This document shows positions 17,995 to 26,623 of a DNA stretch of 64,000 nt, one piece after another. Below the pieces are notes generated by a model that saw only the letters and a list, made by a program, of their open reading frames with translations, made no database searches and had not been told where the DNA came from. Each line of letters starts with the position of its first letter. Within the stretch, counting starts at the first letter, position 1. Both the position numbers and the translations under genes were made by a program. The stretch is from Rhodanobacter denitrificans (GTDB taxonomy: Bacteria; Pseudomonadota; Gammaproteobacteria; Xanthomonadales; Rhodanobacteraceae), in NCBI GenBank assembly GCA_017848855.1, contig JAFIHF010000021.1:29385-93384 (forward strand). The letters are read 5' to 3'.

Positions 17995-20900
17995 ATGCAA
18001 GCGGATGCCTCCCCGCTGAGCGGCTTCCATCCCGCCGTCGCCGCCTGGTTCGACAGCCGCTTCGCCGCGCCCACCGCGGCGCAGGCGCAGGCGTGGCCGG
18101 CGATCCGCGCGGGCGGCCACGTGCTGGTGGCCGCGCCCACCGGCTCGGGCAAGACGCTCACCGCCTTCCTCGCCGCGATCGACGCGCTGGTGTGCGAGGG
18201 CGTGGCGCACGGCGGCGCGCTGCCGGACGAGACGCGGGTGGTCTACGTGTCACCGCTGAAGGCGCTGTCGAACGACATCCACGTCAACCTGGAAGAGCCG
18301 CTGGCAGGCATCCGTGCCGAACTGGAAAAGCTGGCCTTGCCCGAGGTGGCGATCCGCACCGCCGTGCGCACCGGCGACACGCCGCAGACCGAGCGCGCGT
18401 GGATGCGCAAGACGCCGCCGCACATCCTGGTGACCACGCCGGAGTCGCTGTACATCCTGCTCGGCTCCGCCTCCGGCCGCGAGATGCTGAAGAACACGCG
18501 CAGCGTGATCGTGGACGAGATCCACGCCGTGGCCGGCAGCAAGCGCGGTGCGCACCTGGCGCTGACGCTGGAGCGGCTGGAGGCGCTGTGCCAGCGGCGG
18601 CTGCAGCGGATCGGGTTGTCGGCGACGCAGAAGCCCATCGAAGAAGTGGCCGACTTTCTGGTCGGCACAACATCACCCTCTCCCCTTTGGGGTACGCGGG
18701 GAGCGGCCATGGATGGCCGCGGCTCTGAGGAGCGAGGAGAGGGTGGGGGTGAGGGGACAACCTCGCCGCAGTCTCCATCGGAGCGCACTCTTGGCGACGT
18801 TCCCGCGAGCACCCGCCCCTCACCCTGCCCTCTCCCCGACGGGGAGAGGGAAAACATCGCGATCATCGACACGGGCCACACGCGCAAGCGCGACCTCGCC
18901 CTCGAACTCACCCCGCTGCCGCTCGAAGCGGTGATGTCGAACGACGCCTGGGCGCTGCTCTACGATCGCCTCGCCCAGCTGGTGCAGGCGCATCGCACCA
19001 CGCTGGTGTTCGTCAACACGCGGCGGCTGGCCGAGCGGGTGGCGCGGCACCTGTCCGAGCGGCTGGGCAAGCAGGCCGTGGCCGCACACCACGGCAGCCT
19101 CGCCAAAGAGCAACGCCTCGACGCCGAGCAGCGGCTGAAGCGCGGCGAGCTGGCGGTGCTGGTGGCCACCGCCTCGCTGGAGCTGGGCATCGACATCGGC
19201 GACGTGGACCTGGTCTGCCAGCTCGGTTCGCCGCGTTCCATCGCGGCTTTCCTGCAGCGCGCGGGGCGCTCCGGCCACCATATCGGCGGCACGCCGAAGG
19301 CGCGGCTGTTTCCCACCACGCGCGACGACCTGGTGGAATGCGCGGCCCTGCTCGACGCCGTGCGCCGCGGTGAACTCGATGCGCTGGTGCAGCCGCCGCA
19401 ACCGCTGGACGTGCTGGCGCAGCAGCTGGTGGCCGAGGTGGCCTGCCGCGAGTGGGACGAGGATGCGCTGTACGCGCTGGTGCGCGGCGCGTATCCGTAT
19501 CGCGCGCTGTCGCGGGCGGACTTCGACGCCGTGGTGCGCATGCTGACCGAGGGCTTCACCACCCGCCGCGGCGCGCGTGCGGCCTACCTGCATCGCGACG
19601 CCGTGCATCGCCGCCTGCGCGCGCGGCGCGGCGCGCGGCTGGTGGCGCTCACCTCCGGCGGCGCGATCCCCGACACCGCCGACTACCTCGTGGTGCTGGA
19701 GCCGCAAGGCACCGTGGTCGGCTCGGTGCACGAGGACTTCGCGGTGGAGAGCCTCGCCGGCGACATCTTCCAGCTCGGCAACACCAGCTACCGCATCCTG
19801 CGCGTGGAGCGTGACCGCGTGCGCGTGGAAGACGCCCACGGCGTGCCGCCCAGCATCCCGTTCTGGCTGGGCGAGGCGCCGGGGCGCACCGACGAACTCT
19901 CGTTCGCGGTGTCGCGGCTGCGCGAGGAGGTCGATGCTCTGCTCCCCTCTCCCCCCGGGAGAGGGGTCGGGGGTGAGGGTTCGGTGCTCGCCGAACCTTC
20001 CAGCACAGCCGAACCCTCACCCCCAACCCCTCCCCCGGAGGGGGAGGGGAGTAAAGCCCGTGCATTGGCGTGGCTGCGCGACGAACTCGGCCTCGGCGAA
20101 GCCGCCGCGCAACAATTGCTCGACTACCTCGCCAGCGCGAAGGCCGCACTCGGCGTGCTGCCCACGCAATCCACCCTGGTGTTCGAGCGCTTCTTCGACG
20201 AATCCGGCGGCACCCAGCTCGTCATCCACGCGCCGTTCGGCAGCCGCATCAACCGCGCCTGGGGGCTGGCGCTGCGCAAGCGCTTCTGCCGCCAGTTCAA
20301 CTTCGAGCTGCAGGCCGCGGCCACCGAGGACGCGATCGTGCTGTCGCTTTCCACCAGCCACAGCTTTCCGCTGGAGGAAGTCGCGCGCTACCTGCACTCG
20401 AACACGGCCGAGCATGTGTTGATCCAGGCCCTGCTCGACGCGCCGCTGTTCCCCGCGCGCTGGCGCTGGAACGCGGTCACCGCGCTGGCGCTGCCACGCT
20501 TCGCCGGCGGCAGGAAGGTGCCGCCGCAGCTGCAGCGCATGAAGAGCGAGGACCTGCTCGCCGCGGTGTTCCCCGACCAGGTCGCCTGCCTCGAAAACAT
20601 CGTGGGCGAGCGGCAGATTCCCGACCACCCGCTGGTGGCACAGACCCTGCACGACTGCCTGCGCGAGGCGATGGACGTGGACGGCCTGCTGCGCCTGCTG
20701 CGGCGACTGGAAGATGGCGCGATCCGCCTCGTCGCGCGCGACCTCGCCGCGCCCAGCCCGCTCGCCGGCGCGGTGCTCAACGCCGCGCCCTACGCCTTCC
20801 TCGACGACGCGCCGCTGGAGGAACGCCGCACCCGCGCCGTGCGCCAGGATGTTCCCGCCAACGCCGGCGACCTCGGCCGGCTCGATCCCGACGCCATCGC

Positions 20901-22884
20901 TGCGGTGCGCGCGGAGGCATGGCCCGCGGTGCGCAGCGCGGACGAGATGCACGAGGCGCTGGATGCGCTGGGTGGCATCACGGTGGACGAAGCGGCGGCG
21001 AACGAGGGCTGGAGCGACAAGCTGGAAAAGCTGGCGCACGACCAGCGCGCCACGCGTCTTCAACTCCCTCTCCCCCTGCTCATGGCAGGGGGAGAGGGTC
21101 GGGGTGAGGGGGGAGCTCTTGTTTCTACGACAACAGGGCGAGGCAAGGCCCCCCTCACCCCACCCTCTCCCCCAACAAAGTTGGGGGAGAGGGAGAAAAG
21201 CCAGGTCTGGACCAGCGCCGAAAAACTGCCGCTATGGCAAGCCGTGCATCCCGACGCTGCGTTGAAGCCCGCCATCGCCGCGCCCGCCGAATACGCCGCG
21301 CAAGCCTGGACCCGCGAAGACGCGCTGCGCGAGCTGGTGCGCGGCCGACTGCTGGGCCTGGGGCCGGTGACGGTGGCGGCGCTGGCCGCATCGCTGGGCG
21401 TGGCGCCGGCCGAGGTGGACGCCGCGCTGCTGCGCCTGCAAGGCGAGGGCTACGTGATCCAGGGCCGCTTCGATCCCGCGCTCGACGCGACGCAGTGGTG
21501 CGAGCGCCACCTGCTGGCGCGCATCCACCGCTACACGCTGGGCCGGTTGCGGCGCGAGATCGAGCCGGTGAGCCGGCGCGAGCTGATGCGCTTCCTGCTC
21601 GACTGGCAGCACGCGAGTCCCGCCACGCAGCTGCGCGGCCCCGATGCGCTGCCGGCCGTGCTGGCGCAGCTGGAGGGCTACGAAGCGGCGGCCGGCGCGT
21701 GGGAAGCAGAAATCCTGCCCGCACGCATCGCCGACTATTCGGCGAGCTGGCTGGATGAATTGTGCCGCGCCGGTCGCATCGCCTGGAGCCGCCTGCGCGC
21801 GGGCGGCGGCAGCGGCCCGGTGCGCGCCACGCCGATCGTGCTGCTGCCGCGCCGGCAATTGGCCGTCTGGACGGCCATCGCGCAGGCCTCCGAGCCGCAG
21901 GACAGCCTGCTGTCCTCGCGCGCGCAGGCGGTGGCCGACGCGCTGCGCGAACACGGCGCGCTGTTCTTCGACGAGCTGCAGTCCAGCGTGCACCTGCTGC
22001 GCACCGAGCTGGAGGATGCGCTGGGCGAACTGGTCGCCGCCGGCCGCGTCAGCTCGGACAGCTTCGCCGGCCTGCGCGCCCTGCTGCTGCCCGCGGCGAA
22101 GCGCGAGGCGCCGCGGCACCGGCGCATACGGCGGCATGTGTTCGGCGGGATCGAGGATGCGGGGCGCTGGTCGCTCGTCCGTTCTTCCCTTCTCCCCGTT
22201 GGGGAGACAAATCGGCAGGACAGCCGATTTGCACGGCGCGAGCCGCCCGAAGGGCGAGGGCCAGGGATGGCCCGAGTGCAGGTGCCCGGCAGAGCCTGCC
22301 CCGGACTTGATCCGGGGGCGGATGAGGGGCGGGTGCTCGCGGAAGCACAGCTTGATGCGGACAGTGGCAAGAATGTCCCCTCACCCCAACCCTCTCCCCA
22401 AAGGGGAGAGGGAGAACATCTGGAGCACATTGCGCGCGCCCTGCTCGCCCGCTACGGCGTGGTGTTCTGGCAGTTGCTGGAGCGCGAGGCGCCGTGGCTG
22501 CCGCGCTGGCGCGAGTTGTCGCGGGTGTATCGGCGGCTGGAGGCGCGCGGCGAGATTCGCGGGGGGCGTTTCGTGGAAGGGCTGGTGGGCGAGCAGTTCG
22601 CCTTGCCGGAGGCGATCGCGCCGCTGCGCGCGATCCGCCAGCGCGCGGACGAGGGCGCGCTGGTCGTGGTGGGCGGTTGCGATCCGTTGAATCTGGTGGG
22701 CAGCGTGCTGGCCGGCGACAAGGTGCCCGCGGTGCCGGGCGCGCGCGTGCTCTACCGCGACGGCCTGCCGCTGGCGGCGCAGGTGGCGGGCAAGTTCGTG
22801 CCGCTGGCGGAGCTGTCCGCCGCGGAGACGCAGGCGGCGCGGCAGGCGTTGCAGTTGCGCGGCGCGCTGCGCCTCACAGCTTGA
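17995..22884 (+). CDS. lhr: Lhr-family ATP-dependent helicase carrying four in-frame repeat insertions
   Basis: The 1629-residue product has superfamily 2 motifs: I APTGSGKT (about 46-53), II DEIH (174-177), III SAT (209-211), [19 protein letters not shown] and [10 protein letters not shown] (about 421). The winged-helix and large C-terminal region of Lhr follow. Lhr unwinds DNA or RNA-DNA hybrids during repair. Four low-complexity Pro/Gly/Glu-rich stretches, at about residues 224-287, 648-688, 1022-1070 and 1395-1475, are translated copies of the CTCTCCCC repeat family. Each falls in a linker, and conserved sequence resumes in frame after each (for example [14 protein letters not shown]). 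Without them the length would be about 1400, near family norm. The stop overlaps the convergent nagX-like gene by 11 bp. Confidence 0.9.
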   Translation: MQADASPLSGFHPAVAAWFDSRFAAPTAAQAQAWPAIRAGGHVLVAAPTGSGKTLTAFLAAIDALVCEGVAHGGALPDETRVVYVSPLKALSNDIHVNLEEPLAGIRAELEKLALPEVAIRTAVRTGDTPQTERAWMRKTPPHILVTTPESLYILLGSASGREMLKNTRSVIVDEIHAVAGSKRGAHLALTLERLEALCQRRLQRIGLSATQKPIEEVADFLVGTTSPSPLWGTRGAAMDGRGSEERGEGGGEGTTSPQSPSERTLGDVPASTRPSPCPLPDGERENIAIIDTGHTRKRDLALELTPLPLEAVMSNDAWALLYDRLAQLVQAHRTTLVFVNTRRLAERVARHLSERLGKQAVAAHHGSLAKEQRLDAEQRLKRGELAVLVATASLELGIDIGDVDLVCQLGSPRSIAAFLQRAGRSGHHIGGTPKARLFPTTRDDLVECAALLDAVRRGELDALVQPPQPLDVLAQQLVAEVACREWDEDALYALVRGAYPYRALSRADFDAVVRMLTEGFTTRRGARAAYLHRDAVHRRLRARRGARLVALTSGGAIPDTADYLVVLEPQGTVVGSVHEDFAVESLAGDIFQLGNTSYRILRVERDRVRVEDAHGVPPSIPFWLGEAPGRTDELSFAVSRLREEVDALLPSPPGRGVGGEGSVLAEPSSTAEPSPPTPPPEGEGSKARALAWLRDELGLGEAAAQQLLDYLASAKAALGVLPTQSTLVFERFFDESGGTQLVIHAPFGSRINRAWGLALRKRFCRQFNFELQAAATEDAIVLSLSTSHSFPLEEVARYLHSNTAEHVLIQALLDAPLFPARWRWNAVTALALPRFAGGRKVPPQLQRMKSEDLLAAVFPDQVACLENIVGERQIPDHPLVAQTLHDCLREAMDVDGLLRLLRRLEDGAIRLVARDLAAPSPLAGAVLNAAPYAFLDDAPLEERRTRAVRQDVPANAGDLGRLDPDAIAAVRAEAWPAVRSADEMHEALDALGGITVDEAAANEGWSDKLEKLAHDQRATRLQLPLPLLMAGGEGRGEGGALVSTTTGRGKAPLTPPSPPTKLGEREKSQVWTSAEKLPLWQAVHPDAALKPAIAAPAEYAAQAWTREDALRELVRGRLLGLGPVTVAALAASLGVAPAEVDAALLRLQGEGYVIQGRFDPALDATQWCERHLLARIHRYTLGRLRREIEPVSRRELMRFLLDWQHASPATQLRGPDALPAVLAQLEGYEAAAGAWEAEILPARIADYSASWLDELCRAGRIAWSRLRAGGGSGPVRATPIVLLPRRQLAVWTAIAQASEPQDSLLSSRAQAVADALREHGALFFDELQSSVHLLRTELEDALGELVAAGRVSSDSFAGLRALLLPAAKREAPRHRRIRRHVFGGIEDAGRWSLVRSSLLPVGETNRQDSRFARREPPEGRGPGMARVQVPGRACPGLDPGADEGRVLAEAQLDADSGKNVPSPQPSPQRGEGEHLEHIARALLARYGVVFWQLLEREAPWLPRWRELSRVYRRLEARGEIRGGRFVEGLVGEQFALPEAIAPLRAIRQRADEGALVVVGGCDPLNLVGSVLAGDKVPAVPGARVLYRDGLPLAAQVAGKFVPLAELSAAETQAARQALQLRGALRLTA
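18664..18857. repeat. In-frame palindromic repeat insertion 1 in lhr
   Basis: Opens with CCCTCTCCCC near 18670 and ends CTCTCCCCGACGGGGAGAGG near 18850. Inside are GGAGAGGGTGGGGGTGAGGGG and, in reverse orientation, GCGAGCACCCGCCCCTCACC. The left hairpin arm has been split by extra sequence containing GCGGCCATGGATGGCCGC. It adds about 64 residues between FLVG and IAIIDTGH, just after helicase motif III, without a stop. Confidence 0.85.
19938..20055. repeat. In-frame palindromic repeat insertion 2 in lhr
   Basis: The left end is CCCCTCTCCCCCCGGGAGAG then GGTCGGGGGTGAGGG, and the right end is CCCTCACCCCCAACCCCTCC then CCCGGAGGGGGAGGGG. The centre GTTCGGTGCTCGCCGAAC is also palindromic. It adds about 39 residues between LREEVDAL and [10 protein letters not shown], in a linker of the winged-helix region. 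Confidence 0.85.
21060..21206. repeat. In-frame palindromic repeat insertion 3 in lhr
   Basis: Starts with CTCCCTCTCCCCCTGCTCAT, continuing GGCAGGGGGAGAGGGTCGGG, and ends with CCCCTCACCCCACCCTCTCC, continuing CCCAACAAAGTTGGGGGAGA. The two ends are inverted copies of each other. About 48 residues are added between RATRL and [11 protein letters not shown]. Confidence 0.85.
22180..22422. repeat. In-frame palindromic repeat insertion 4 in lhr
   Basis: This is the longest of the four. The left end is CTTCTCCCCGTTGGGGAGA and the right end is CCCCTCACCCCAACCCTCTC followed by CCCAAAGGGGAGAGGG. The conserved core GAGGGGCGGGTGCTCGCGG is at about 22324-22342. An extra block between (CAAATCGGCAGGACAGCCGA and neighbours) holds further small palindromes. 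It adds about 80 residues between AGRWSLVR and [12 protein letters not shown]. Confidence 0.85.
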
Positions 22885-23938
22885 GGTAGATGCGCCGCCG
22901 GTCCATCCACCACACGATGGCCCACCAGCACGCCACGAATACGACGGCGTAGGCCAGCGAGGCGAGCTGGTCGCCGCCCCAGGGCGCGATCCAGCGGGCG
23001 AAGCCGCGTTCGTAGATCGGCTGCTGCCAGCCCAGCGCGGGCAGCGCCACCTGCATGAGTTCCGAGCCCGCATAGGCGGCGATCGCGTTGACGCCGAAGC
23101 GGCGGCCCAGCGCCGGCCAGCCGTGCAGGTCGATGAGCCAATGGCAGGCGAGCAGCGCCAGCATCGCCCAGCCGCCGGTCCACAGCACGAACGAGGGCGT
23201 CCACAGGTTCTTGTTGAACGGCAGCCACGTCGAACACAGCCAGCCCAGCGCCACGGCCACCACGCCGGCGACGAGTAGAACCTTGAGCTTGCGCGCCCGC
23301 AGCCACACGCCGGCGACCAGCCCGAGCAGGCTGCTGGCGATGGACGGCAGGGTGCTGAGCAGGCCTTCGGGGTCGTGCACCTGGCCGGTGGCGGGGTTGT
23401 GATCCCACACGTAATGGCCGAACACCGCGCCGTCGACGCGGTCGACGATGTTGCTCCACTGGTCCAGCGTGCCGCCTGCCAGCAGCAGGATGGCGTAGCC
23501 CACCAGCAATGCCGCGATGGCGATCCACCATGCGCGTTTGGGCGTATAGACGGCCATGGCCGCCACAACCGCGAAGCACACGGCGATGCGCTGCAGTACG
23601 CCGGGCCAGCGCATGTCGCGGCCCGGCAGCCACCACGCCGCCAGCGCGTTGATCGCCAGCCCCAGTGCGAGGATGCGCAGCGCGCGCCACAGCGCCGCGT
23701 TGCGCAACACGGCCGGCGCCGCGCCCTGCTCCAGCCGCGGCAGGATCGCCAGCGCCACCGACACGCCCATCACGAACAGAAAGAACGGGAACACCAGATC
23801 GGTGGGCGTGCAGCCGTTCCAGGCCGCGTGCTCCAGCGGCGGATACACGTGGTCCCAGCTGCCGGGGTCGTTGACCAGCAGCATGCCGGCCACGGTGAGG
23901 CCGCGCAGGGCGTCGAGGGAGGCGAGGCGTTGCTTCAT
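22874..23938 (-). CDS. nagX: NagX-like membrane protein (DUF5009, heparan-alpha-glucosaminide acetyltransferase related)
   Basis: The product is 354 residues with about ten hydrophobic segments. The start [20 protein letters not shown] is the conserved opening of the DUF5009/HGSNAT-like family; [20 protein letters not shown] follows and [18 protein letters not shown] comes later. In Xanthomonas, nagX belongs to the N-acetylglucosamine regulon and is thought to act on GlcNAc or its oligomers at the inner membrane, but its reaction is unproven. It is the last gene of the leftward cluster, separated from the GH20 gene by a REP pair. Confidence 0.82.
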   Translation of the reverse strand: MKQRLASLDALRGLTVAGMLLVNDPGSWDHVYPPLEHAAWNGCTPTDLVFPFFLFVMGVSVALAILPRLEQGAAPAVLRNAALWRALRILALGLAINALAAWWLPGRDMRWPGVLQRIAVCFAVVAAMAVYTPKRAWWIAIAALLVGYAILLLAGGTLDQWSNIVDRVDGAVFGHYVWDHNPATGQVHDPEGLLSTLPSIASSLLGLVAGVWLRARKLKVLLVAGVVAVALGWLCSTWLPFNKNLWTPSFVLWTGGWAMLALLACHWLIDLHGWPALGRRFGVNAIAAYAGSELMQVALPALGWQQPIYERGFARWIAPWGGDQLASLAYAVVFVACWWAIVWWMDRRRIYLKL

Positions 23939-23960
23939 GCGCGATGGCTCCGATGCTGTT

Positions 23961-24036
23961 GTAGGAGCGCACCCTGTGCGCGAATGCTTTTGCTCCGATC
24001 GGCGCCAGAGCATTCGCGCACAGGGTGCGCTCCTAC
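23961..24036. repeat. GTAG-type REP pair (BIME) 1
   Basis: GTAGGAGCGCACCCTGTGCG at 23961-23980 is the inverted copy of the sequence ending in CTAC at 24036, around a 20-odd-base spacer. Each arm also contains its own small palindrome (GCGCACCCTGTGCGC). The GTAG start is the hallmark of REP elements mobilised by RAYT transposases in Stenotrophomonas and Pseudomonas. It lies between the GH20 and nagX-like genes and could trim or attenuate the shared transcript. Confidence 0.85.
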
Positions 24037-24044
24037 AGGTTGGG

Positions 24045-26366
24045 TTACGGCATGGTTTGCAGGGACACCCGGCCCAGCGCATACAGCGGCCCGTCGACGG
24101 GCGCGGTGTAGACCAGGCACAGCGAGTGCTCGCCGCTCTGCGCGGGCAGTTTCGCGTCCAGCTTGAACTCGCGCGGGGCGTGCGCGGGATCGGGCAGCGG
24201 CATGGTGGCGAGCAGCGGGCCGTCGCAACGGTCGGCATGCACTACCAGCTCGCCGAACGGCGTCGCGTGCGGGCGCGACACCACCAGTTTCTGCTCGTGC
24301 GCCAGCTGGAAGTTGCGCGGCAGACGCACCGCGTCGACCTGGATCGCTTTGATGCCGTCCATCAGCGTGGGCGGGAACAGCTGGCAGGCGTCGAACACGT
24401 TCACCGCGTACACCGGCTGGGTGCTCGTCGCGTCGGGCATCGGCTGCAGGCGCAGGCGGAAGTCGCTGCCGGGGCAGTTCGCCAGTGCGGTGCCGGGCAG
24501 GCTGAGCAGGGCGGCGCGGCTGATCGCGCGCGTGCGCGGCGCGGCGAGTGCGCTGCCGTCATTGGCGAAGCTGGCGGCGCGCACGGTGGCGGGCAGCGTC
24601 AGGTTGATCGGCGACTGATACAGCGGCGAAGCCGGCGTGGGCGCGCTGCCGTCCAGCGTGTAGTGGATCGCGCCGAAATCGGCCTGGTCGGCCAGCGTCA
24701 CCGTGGCCTTGCCGGTGGCCAGCGCCACGTTGCGGTCGACATGGATGGCCACCGCGAACGCGCTGTCGGCGTAGTCCACATGCTGGGCGCGGTAGCGCGC
24801 GAGCTGGGCCGGCAGGCGCGCGAGGAAGCCGCGCCAGTTATTGCTGGCGGCCGGCGACCAGGCCACTTCGCTGAGCGCGTCCAGCCGCGGGAACACCGCG
24901 TGTTCCACGTGGGCGAACGTGGGGATGTGCTCGGTCCACACGTTGGCCTGCAGGCCCAGCACGTGCTTCGCCTGGGTCGCGTTCAGCACGTCCGGCACCA
25001 CCTGCAGGCCGTACACGTCCTTGAGCGATTCCACGCCGAGGCGGCCGGCGTACTCGTCGGCGAGGTCGCCCTGCACGTGGTCGAAGTACAGGCCCGGCGA
25101 GGGCGACATCACCACGTCGTGGCCGAGCAGCGCCGCCTTGATCCCGCCGTCGATGCCGCGCCAGGACATCACCGTGGCGTCCGCCGGCAGGTTGTCGCCT
25201 TCGAGAATCTCGTCCCAGCCGATCAGCTTGCGGCCGTGCTTTTCCAGGTACTGGCCGATGCGGCCCATGAACCAGCCCTGCAGCGCGTCTTCATTGCTGA
25301 TGCCGAGCGCGCGCATCTTCGCCTGCACCGTGGGCGAGGCCTGCCACTGGTCCTTGATCGCCTCGTCGCCGCCCACGTGGATGTACGTCGACGGGAACAG
25401 CGCCATCACCTCGTCGAGCACATGGTCGATGAAGGCGAAGCTGGCGTCGTCGACGTTGTACAGGTACGGGTTCACGCCCCAGTCGACGGATACCGGCGGA
25501 CGCTTGCCGGTGACGCCGAGCTGCGGATAGGAGGCCACCGCGGCTTGCGCGTGGCCAGGCATGTCCAGCTCCGGCACGATGGTGACGTGGCGCGCGGCGG
25601 CGTAGGCCACCACGGCGCGGATTTCGTCCTGCGTGTAGTAGCCGCCGTAGCGTTTCGGCTCGCCGTCGCGGCCGGCGTCGGGCGGCGTGCGCCAGGCGCC
25701 GATCTTCGTCAGTTCCGGATAACGCTTGATCTCGATGCGCCAGCCCTGGTCGTCGGTGAGGTGCCAGTGCAGCACGTCGAGCTTGTGCTGGGCCATCTGG
25801 TCGATCAGCTTTTCCACCTCCGCCACGCTCTGGAAGTGGCGCACGGAGTCGAGCATCAGCCCGCGCCAGGCGAAGCGCGGCCAGTCGCGGATGGCGAGCG
25901 CGGGCACGTCCACCGCGCCTTGCCGCGCGTCGGGCGTGAGCAGCTGGTACAGCGTCATCGCGCCGTGGAACAGGCCGGCGTCGTCGCGCGCACGGACGCG
26001 GATGCCTTGCGGCGTGACGTCGAGCGCATAGCCTTCGGCCTGCGCCACCGGCGCCTGCGGGTCGCGCTGCAGCACGATCGCGTGCGCGGCTTGGCCGTCG
26101 GCGGCGAGCTGCAGCTGCAGGCCGCGCGTGCGCGCCTCGAGCGCGATCAGGTAATCCGCGGCCTGCTTCGTCGCGGCGTCATCGCTCGCGAGCACCACGG
26201 GCGTGTGCGCGTCCACGGCGAAGCCGCCGTGCTGCAGCTCGATCTGCGCGGGCAGCGGAATCAGTGCGGGCGGCGCCGCGTCATCGGCGCGTGCGGCCTG
26301 CGCCGGCAGCAGGGCGAGCGCGAGCAGCAGGCCGGCGCAGCGGGACAACAGGGCGGGACGGTTCAT
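24045..26366 (-). CDS. Beta-N-acetylhexosaminidase, GH20
   Basis: The product is 773 residues with a signal peptide (LLLALALLPAQAARA), so it is periplasmic or exported. A GH20b-type domain (about 35-155) is followed by the catalytic TIM barrel (about 165-500). This carries WHLTDDQGWRIEI, ELDMPGHA and the catalytic pair Asp334-Glu335 in HVGGDEA. A chitobiase C-terminal-like domain (YTLDGSAPTPASPLY) and a further 120-residue beta-rich end follow. It releases terminal GlcNAc from chitin oligomers or N-glycans. It lies downstream of the receptor gene on the same strand but after a terminator, so it may have its own promoter or depend on read-through. Confidence 0.93.
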   Translation of the reverse strand: MNRPALLSRCAGLLLALALLPAQAARADDAAPPALIPLPAQIELQHGGFAVDAHTPVVLASDDAATKQAADYLIALEARTRGLQLQLAADGQAAHAIVLQRDPQAPVAQAEGYALDVTPQGIRVRARDDAGLFHGAMTLYQLLTPDARQGAVDVPALAIRDWPRFAWRGLMLDSVRHFQSVAEVEKLIDQMAQHKLDVLHWHLTDDQGWRIEIKRYPELTKIGAWRTPPDAGRDGEPKRYGGYYTQDEIRAVVAYAAARHVTIVPELDMPGHAQAAVASYPQLGVTGKRPPVSVDWGVNPYLYNVDDASFAFIDHVLDEVMALFPSTYIHVGGDEAIKDQWQASPTVQAKMRALGISNEDALQGWFMGRIGQYLEKHGRKLIGWDEILEGDNLPADATVMSWRGIDGGIKAALLGHDVVMSPSPGLYFDHVQGDLADEYAGRLGVESLKDVYGLQVVPDVLNATQAKHVLGLQANVWTEHIPTFAHVEHAVFPRLDALSEVAWSPAASNNWRGFLARLPAQLARYRAQHVDYADSAFAVAIHVDRNVALATGKATVTLADQADFGAIHYTLDGSAPTPASPLYQSPINLTLPATVRAASFANDGSALAAPRTRAISRAALLSLPGTALANCPGSDFRLRLQPMPDATSTQPVYAVNVFDACQLFPPTLMDGIKAIQVDAVRLPRNFQLAHEQKLVVSRPHATPFGELVVHADRCDGPLLATMPLPDPAHAPREFKLDAKLPAQSGEHSLCLVYTAPVDGPLYALGRVSLQTMP

Positions 26367-26407
26367 CGGCGGCTCCGGCGGATTGGTTTTCGCCTGGTTT
26401 CAATCTG

Positions 26408-26515
26408 GGGATCCCGTTCGCGCTGAGCGTAGCTTGCGTCAGCAAGCGAAGTCGAAGCGTCCCCACAAAGTGCCCTTCGACTTCGGCCCTTCGGGCCTAC
26501 GCTCAGGGCGAACGG
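26408..26515. repeat. Inverted repeat, CCCTTCGACTTCG family
   Basis: GTTCGCGCTGAGCGTAGCTT at 26408 onward and its counterpart CCTACGCTCAGGGCGAAC ending at about 26513 form imperfect arms. Within them GCTTGCGTCAGCAAGC and CGGCCCTTCGGGCC are small hairpins. It lies between the GH20 and receptor genes, in the only stretch that could hold a promoter for GH20. Confidence 0.75.
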
Positions 26516-26540
26516 TGAGTGCTTGCTCGGCCATTCCAGA

Positions 26541-26576
26541 CAAAAAGACGGGCCCGCAAACCGAAGCCGGGCCCGC
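26541..26576 (-). terminator. Rho-independent terminator after the TonB-dependent receptor gene
   Basis: Read leftward, CGGGCCCG, an 11-nt loop and CGGGCCCG are followed by TCTTTTTG. The stem and T-tract lie about 50 bp past the receptor stop codon, in the right direction to end its transcript. Confidence 0.75.
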
Positions 26577-26623
26577 ACGGGGAGAGTGCAGGCCGTCCAT
26601 GGCCCGCGGGTTGTCGCGGCGGG

